Below, piece by piece: positions 59,999 through 64,000 of a stretch of 64,000 bases of DNA. The translations under genes and the position numbers were made by a program. Below the pieces are notes generated by a model that was not told the DNA's origin, ran no database searches, and saw only the letters and a list, made by a program, of their open reading frames with translations. The stretch's first letter is position 1, and each line of letters begins with the position of its first letter. This DNA is from Thiosulfativibrio zosterae (GTDB lineage Bacteria; Pseudomonadota; Gammaproteobacteria; Thiomicrospirales; Thiomicrospiraceae), in NCBI RefSeq assembly GCF_011398155.1, contig NZ_AP021888.1, positions 1,595,501-1,659,500 of the forward strand, read 5' to 3'.

Positions 59999-60967
59999 TT
60001 ATTTAACCAACCCTTCAATTCTGGTTTTGGCTTTTGCGGCTATGGTTGAATCGGGATGTTGTTTAATGAGTGATTCATAGAGCGCTTTGGCTTGTGATTT
60101 TTGATTGGTATCTCTTAAGGTATCTGCCTGACGCAGCATTGCGGCAGGCTTTTTAGACGAATCTGGATAGAGCGTTTGCACCACATCAAATGCGGCTATG
60201 GCCTTGTCTTTTTCACCCGAAATCAAATAGCCTTCGCCAGCCCAATAAGCGGCGTTACTTGAAAGAATGCTTTCTGGATAGCTTTTACGGAAATCTTCAA
60301 AAGCCTGAATCGACTCAGCATATTGTTTCTTTTTCATTAAATCGAAAGCCGCTTGATAAGCTGCTTTTTCTTCATCAGTTGCAGGGCGAGTTTTGATAGC
60401 CGTTGGATTAGCAACCGGTGAGACTTTCTCAGGTTTTACTTGAACCTGCGGAGTCGCTGGCTCAGCAGCTTGAGGCGTTTTATCAACTGGCGGTAGAGAA
60501 GCATCCGTCACACTGACCGGTAAAATCGCTGGCGTTAAAGGCACCGAGGTTGCCTCGGGTATCAGGTCATTTGGCATCGTTTCTGCATGACCAGGATTTC
60601 GATCTGCCTCTAGTTCGGTTAAGCGCGCATCAGAATCTCGGTAACGCTTGCCCGCTTGCTCTTTGAAATTTTTTAAATCAAATTGCAAACGGTCGATTTG
60701 GTCATACAAGCCCTGAATTTCACGCTGTTGATCTGCTAAACGACGACTTAACTGCAATAAAACAGGGTTATCAGCCATACGCTCTAAACGCTCTATGCGG
60801 TTTTGGAGATCCGTTGTATCCACTTGTGTTTTAACTGCAGGTGTTGTCGCTTGAGCCGTCGTATTAGGTTTAAACTCTGCTGCAGTGGCGTTGATACTCA
60901 ACGTACTTAGCGCCAGCATTATAGATAAACATAAAGAATGTTTTTTAAACTCTGTCACACGATTCAT
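59999..60967 (-). CDS. cpoB: Cell division coordinator CpoB (YbgF), tol-pal system
   Basis: 322 residues. Signal peptide ([21 protein letters not shown]), a trimerising coiled coil ([46 protein letters not shown]), a proline-rich linker and C-terminal TPR repeats ([44 protein letters not shown]). Periplasmic; links Tol-Pal to peptidoglycan synthesis at the septum. Downstream of pal by 67 bp. Confidence 0.93.
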   Translation of the reverse strand: MNRVTEFKKHSLCLSIMLALSTLSINATAAEFKPNTTAQATTPAVKTQVDTTDLQNRIERLERMADNPVLLQLSRRLADQQREIQGLYDQIDRLQFDLKNFKEQAGKRYRDSDARLTELEADRNPGHAETMPNDLIPEATSVPLTPAILPVSVTDASLPPVDKTPQAAEPATPQVQVKPEKVSPVANPTAIKTRPATDEEKAAYQAAFDLMKKKQYAESIQAFEDFRKSYPESILSSNAAYWAGEGYLISGEKDKAIAAFDVVQTLYPDSSKKPAAMLRQADTLRDTNQKSQAKALYESLIKQHPDSTIAAKAKTRIEGLVK

Positions 60968-61034
60968 GGGGTGAAATCCTTTAAGATTTTCAATTATTAA
61001 CGAAACTGATTACAGAAAGACCTTTGCAAAAATC

Positions 61035-61643
61035 TCACTGACTAATACTAAACTCAACGCGACGATTTTGTGCCCAAGCTTCTTCGGTTTGTTCATCAAT
61101 CACCGGCATTTCTTCACCCATGGTCACCAGACTAATGCGTGATTCATTCACACCGTATAACATAAAAATTTCTTTCACTGACTTGGCGCGTTTTTCGCCT
61201 AAGGCTAGATTATACTCGGGCGTTCCGCGGGCATCTGTGTGACCGGTTAAGGTAATTTTTTCTGCCAAATTTTGATTTAAATATTCTGCATAGTGCACGA
61301 TGGTCGCCATATTTTGCTCATCTATGGCACTTTGGTCATAGCCAAAATACACAACAGGTCTAAACGTTTTGGCTGCCATGTCTTGTTGCTTGCGAATTTC
61401 TTCATCCGTTAAACTTTGAGCCTCTAAAGCAGAGTTTTGTGCCGCTTCATCAACCGCACCAATCACTTCAACTGGGGCTTTTTCGAAAGGCGCATTGCCT
61501 TTGTCGATGGTATTTTCATCCATTTGCCCTTCTGGCGTAATGGCTGTGGCATCATCATCTGAAGGTTGCGTTTGAGCGCCGCCACCACAAGCACTTAATA
61601 AGGTCACAAGAGAGAATGCAAAAATAAGATTTAATGTTTTCAT
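61035..61643 (-). CDS. pal: Peptidoglycan-associated lipoprotein Pal
   Basis: 202 residues. Lipobox LLSACGG (acylated Cys), an acidic linker and an OmpA-like domain with VYFGYDQSAIDEQN, LTGHTDARGTPEYNLALGEKRAKSVK and a terminal NRRVEFSI. Anchors the outer membrane to peptidoglycan and binds TolB. Between tolB and cpoB as usual. Confidence 0.95.
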   Translation of the reverse strand: MKTLNLIFAFSLVTLLSACGGGAQTQPSDDDATAITPEGQMDENTIDKGNAPFEKAPVEVIGAVDEAAQNSALEAQSLTDEEIRKQQDMAAKTFRPVVYFGYDQSAIDEQNMATIVHYAEYLNQNLAEKITLTGHTDARGTPEYNLALGEKRAKSVKEIFMLYGVNESRISLVTMGEEMPVIDEQTEEAWAQNRRVEFSISQ

Positions 61644-61688
61644 AGGGTTTCCTTTATTGGGACAATCACAATTTGATGAATAAGTCAG

Positions 61689-62984
61689 TTAGTCTTTAAA
61701 TGGGCCCCAAGCTGGCTCACGAACTTGACCAGATGTTGAACTGATAATTTGGGTAATTCGACCATCGACTGACACAGAAGCTAAGCGTCCAACACCGCCA
61801 CGATTCATTGCATACAAAATCATTTCACCGTTAGGTGAAAAACTTGGCGACTCATCCAAAAATGTTTTGGTAATAATGGAAAAATCGTTGGTGTACAAAT
61901 CTAGCACGCCTATGTGAAATCCACCACTACCATGCACCATGGCCAAATAGCGCCCATCTGGCGAAATCTCTGGATTGGCGTTGTAATTGCCTTCAAAAGA
62001 CACACGGCGTTCTTCACCAGTATCTAAAAAGACTTGGAATATTTGAGGCTGACCGCGTCTATCCGAGTTATAAAACAATGAACGCCCATTTGAAGACCAA
62101 ACAGCTTCGGTTTCTATCGCCCAATTCGTGGTTAAACGGCGCAAATTTTTAGTCTTTAAATCCATAATATAAATGTCAGCAGAACCATCTTTAGAAAGGG
62201 TTATTGCCATTTGTTTGCCGTCTGGCGACCAAGCTGGCGCACCATTAATGCCTTTAAAGCTGGCGAGCAATTCACGATACTTGCCATCTAAACTTTGCGC
62301 AAACACTTCTGAACGACCGTTTTCAAAAGACACATACGCCAATTGCTTGCCATCGGGTGACCAACTTGGAGACATGATGGGAAAGCTGGATTTAAGAATT
62401 TTTTGCGCCCCAAAACCATCGGCATCCGCAACCTCTAAAGCATAACGACGCTCGCCATCGACTTTTTCTAGGGTTACATAAGCAATTTGGGTACTGAAAG
62501 CGCCTCGAATCCCGGTCAGTTCTTTGTAGGCTAAATCACTCATTTGATGAGCGACTTTGCGTAACCATTTTTGAGGGATATTTGCCCAGCGTTTGGCAAT
62601 GACTTGTTGACGACGCAACACATCAATTAAATATAAATCAATGGTATAAAAACCAGGGCTGTCTTCTTGTATGCTGCCGGTAATCAAAGTATCCACATCT
62701 AGATTACGCCATTGATCATAGCGCACTTCTTCTAAACTGTGCGGCAACTGCGGCATATCGGCTTCATCAATGGGTCTAAACTTTCCGGTGCGATGAAAGT
62801 TAGCGGCCATGACACTGGCTAGATCAACTGGTGCCGTTGACGCAGCGCCCTGCCAAGCTAAAGGCACCATGGCAATGGGTAAAGCATTTTCATCACTTTG
62901 ATCAATTTCAATCGTTAAATCAGCATGCGCCAGGGTTAAACTGAACACCCAAATTAAACTGACTTTCAAAAATGACTTCAACAT
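61689..62984 (-). CDS. tolB: Periplasmic protein TolB
   Basis: 431 residues. Signal peptide MLKSFLKVSLIWVFSLTLAHA, N-terminal TolB domain (AANFHRTGKFRPID; RWANIPQKWLRKVAHQMSDLAYKELTG), and a six-bladed beta-propeller whose repeats read SPSWSPDGKQLAYVS, APAWSPDGKQMAITLS, AVWSSNGRSLFYNSD, PEISPDGRYLAMVHG and SFSPNGEMILYAM. Binds Pal and colicin/phage targets. Confidence 0.95.
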   Translation of the reverse strand: MLKSFLKVSLIWVFSLTLAHADLTIEIDQSDENALPIAMVPLAWQGAASTAPVDLASVMAANFHRTGKFRPIDEADMPQLPHSLEEVRYDQWRNLDVDTLITGSIQEDSPGFYTIDLYLIDVLRRQQVIAKRWANIPQKWLRKVAHQMSDLAYKELTGIRGAFSTQIAYVTLEKVDGERRYALEVADADGFGAQKILKSSFPIMSPSWSPDGKQLAYVSFENGRSEVFAQSLDGKYRELLASFKGINGAPAWSPDGKQMAITLSKDGSADIYIMDLKTKNLRRLTTNWAIETEAVWSSNGRSLFYNSDRRGQPQIFQVFLDTGEERRVSFEGNYNANPEISPDGRYLAMVHGSGGFHIGVLDLYTNDFSIITKTFLDESPSFSPNGEMILYAMNRGGVGRLASVSVDGRITQIISSTSGQVREPAWGPFKD

Positions 62985-63002
62985 TGGACTACCTTTTTAA
63001 TA

Positions 63003-64000
63003 TTAGGGTTTAAAGTTAAATTGAATATTGCGTTCAAACAACTCTTTGACAGGAGGTGCTGGCAAAGGCGCCGAACGATAAACCGCTTTCTCAGCATCTT
63101 TTCTAAATTGCGCATTTGCCTGTGCATTACAGTTCAAAATATTCACACTGGTGATATCGCCAGTGGGCGTTTGAATAATGGCAATGTCACACTGCGCATC
63201 GGGCGAAACCTTGGCCGCGGTTTTCCAGTTGTCTTTGACTTTTGCGGCAATTGAAGTGACATAAGTTTCTTGCAAACTTTTCATTTCTTTGGCTTTTAAA
63301 GCCGCTCTGCGTTTGGTTTCTTCAGCTTCCAAAGTTCTTCTTAATTCGGCTTCTTCTTCCTCTTGTTCTTTCTGTAATTTAGCCAACAGCGCTTGTTGTT
63401 CTAATTTTTTCTTTTCGGCTTCTTTTTTCTCAATTTCAGCTTTTAACAACTGGGTTTTCTGCTCTTCTTCTTTGCGCTGCTTTTCCGCTTCTGCAATTTT
63501 TAAGCGCGCTTCTTTGCGTTGTTGTTCTGCCAAAACGGCTTCTTGCTTAGCTTGTTCGGCTTTCTTTTGCTCTGCTAAAGTGCGTTCTTTTTGAGCCTCT
63601 ACCTTTTGCTTTTCAATTTCTGCTAAGCGTTTAGACTCTTCTGCTTTGCGCGCTTCTAACTCTGCAATGCGTTGCGATTCTTCTGCTTTGCGTTTTTCTA
63701 ACAGAGCTTGTTGCTTAGCCGCCTCTGCTTTTTTTTGCTCTTCAAGTTGTTTTTGCTTTAAGAGCGCTAGATTTTGTTTTTCGGCTTGCGTCTTGGCATT
63801 TAAACGCTCTTGTTCACGCTGTTTTTCGGCTTCTGCTTCTTTTAACAAGGCCAATTGCTCTTCAACCACTTTGGCATCCACTGCAAAGGTTTTCATCGGT
63901 TGCATGGTTTCAACTTTGGGCTGAATGACACTGGTAGAATCGCCATCGACTGACACTTTCAACACCGTTGGTTTCATAAAATCTGCATAAGTAAAGCCCA
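63003..64000 (-). CDS. tolA: TolA, 5' end beyond the window
   Basis: The coding frame runs to the window edge, with GFTYADFMKPTV reading from base 64000, so the start and its membrane helix lie outside. Visible: a long Ala/Lys/Glu/Gln-rich helix (KQREQERLNAKTQAEKQ through EEEEAELRRTLEAEETKRR) of about 190 residues, then the TolA C-terminal domain (VKDNWKTAAKVSPDAQCDIAIIQTPTGDITSVNILNCN). TolA spans the periplasm and couples TolQR to Pal. Upstream tolQR should follow outside the window. An internal ATG at 63977 is not the real start. Confidence 0.93.
   Translation of the reverse strand, partial: GFTYADFMKPTVLKVSVDGDSTSVIQPKVETMQPMKTFAVDAKVVEEQLALLKEAEAEKQREQERLNAKTQAEKQNLALLKQKQLEEQKKAEAAKQQALLEKRKAEESQRIAELEARKAEESKRLAEIEKQKVEAQKERTLAEQKKAEQAKQEAVLAEQQRKEARLKIAEAEKQRKEEEQKTQLLKAEIEKKEAEKKKLEQQALLAKLQKEQEEEEAELRRTLEAEETKRRAALKAKEMKSLQETYVTSIAAKVKDNWKTAAKVSPDAQCDIAIIQTPTGDITSVNILNCNAQANAQFRKDAEKAVYRSAPLPAPPVKELFERNIQFNFKP

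Overview
The window looks like a chromosomal segment of a marine or halophilic gammaproteobacterium, most likely a sulfur-oxidising autotroph of the Thiomicrospira/Thiomicrorhabdus group. This is an inference from the tol-pal-cpoB-queC order, an ETHE1-type persulfide dioxygenase, a CbbY-like phosphatase, two compatible-solute pathways and moderate to low GC. I see no phage, insertion sequence, integrase or CRISPR array. Most genes are on the minus strand.

Layout. 1-5.4 kb: end of an FGGY sugar kinase, a CbbY-like HAD phosphatase, a one-cysteine DksA, an APH/P-loop kinase fusion, two small unknown proteins and a YqiA-like esterase whose start overlaps that of recJ. 5.4-13.4 kb: recJ, a lipoprotein cytochrome c, hrpA, persulfide dioxygenase and an unknown Rossmann-like protein. 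13.4-16.9 kb: a DtxR-type regulator, ntrB and ntrC joined by ATGA overlaps. 16.9-28 kb: a glucosylglycerate module (synthase, phosphatase, phosphorylase, glycerate kinase) with a circularly permuted ATP-grasp/alpha-E/zinc-peptidase trio, then an MFS transporter preceded by a 36-residue membrane peptide. 28.3-33.9 kb: a sodium:solute symporter, an FMN-fold protein and ectABC. 33.9-58.8 kb: a nitrate region with nrtABD followed by EAL, chemoreceptor and tandem-Cache genes; nasA-cysG-trpD2-nasT-nasS; an NAD(P)H oxidoreductase-nirB-nirD followed by a NIT-domain chemoreceptor; and a second nasT-like gene. 59-64 kb: two tRNA-Lys genes, queC, cpoB, pal, tolB and the 3' part of tolA.

How the nitrate genes fit together. 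Four nitrate transcription units have a promoter-like element of the form TTGG-N10-TGTT, resembling a sigma-54 -24/-12 promoter with GT in place of GC. Each has an NtrC-like half site TGCACC/GGTGCA about 75-120 bp upstream. The nasA leader ends in a strong intrinsic terminator just before the start codon. The nasA and nrtA leaders share the hexaloop hairpin GAGTGTTGAWGCTC on the 5' arm of the following stem, the arrangement expected for antitermination by the ANTAR protein NasT controlled by NasS. Chemoreceptor genes follow both the nrt and nir operons, so nitrate uptake, assimilation and taxis look wired together.

A second theme is a dispersed palindrome, CCAGGCCTGG, usually flanked by AA/TT. 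It occurs nine times exactly, seven times inside genes and twice as the core of intergenic terminators. This is the most unusual sequence-level signal in the window.
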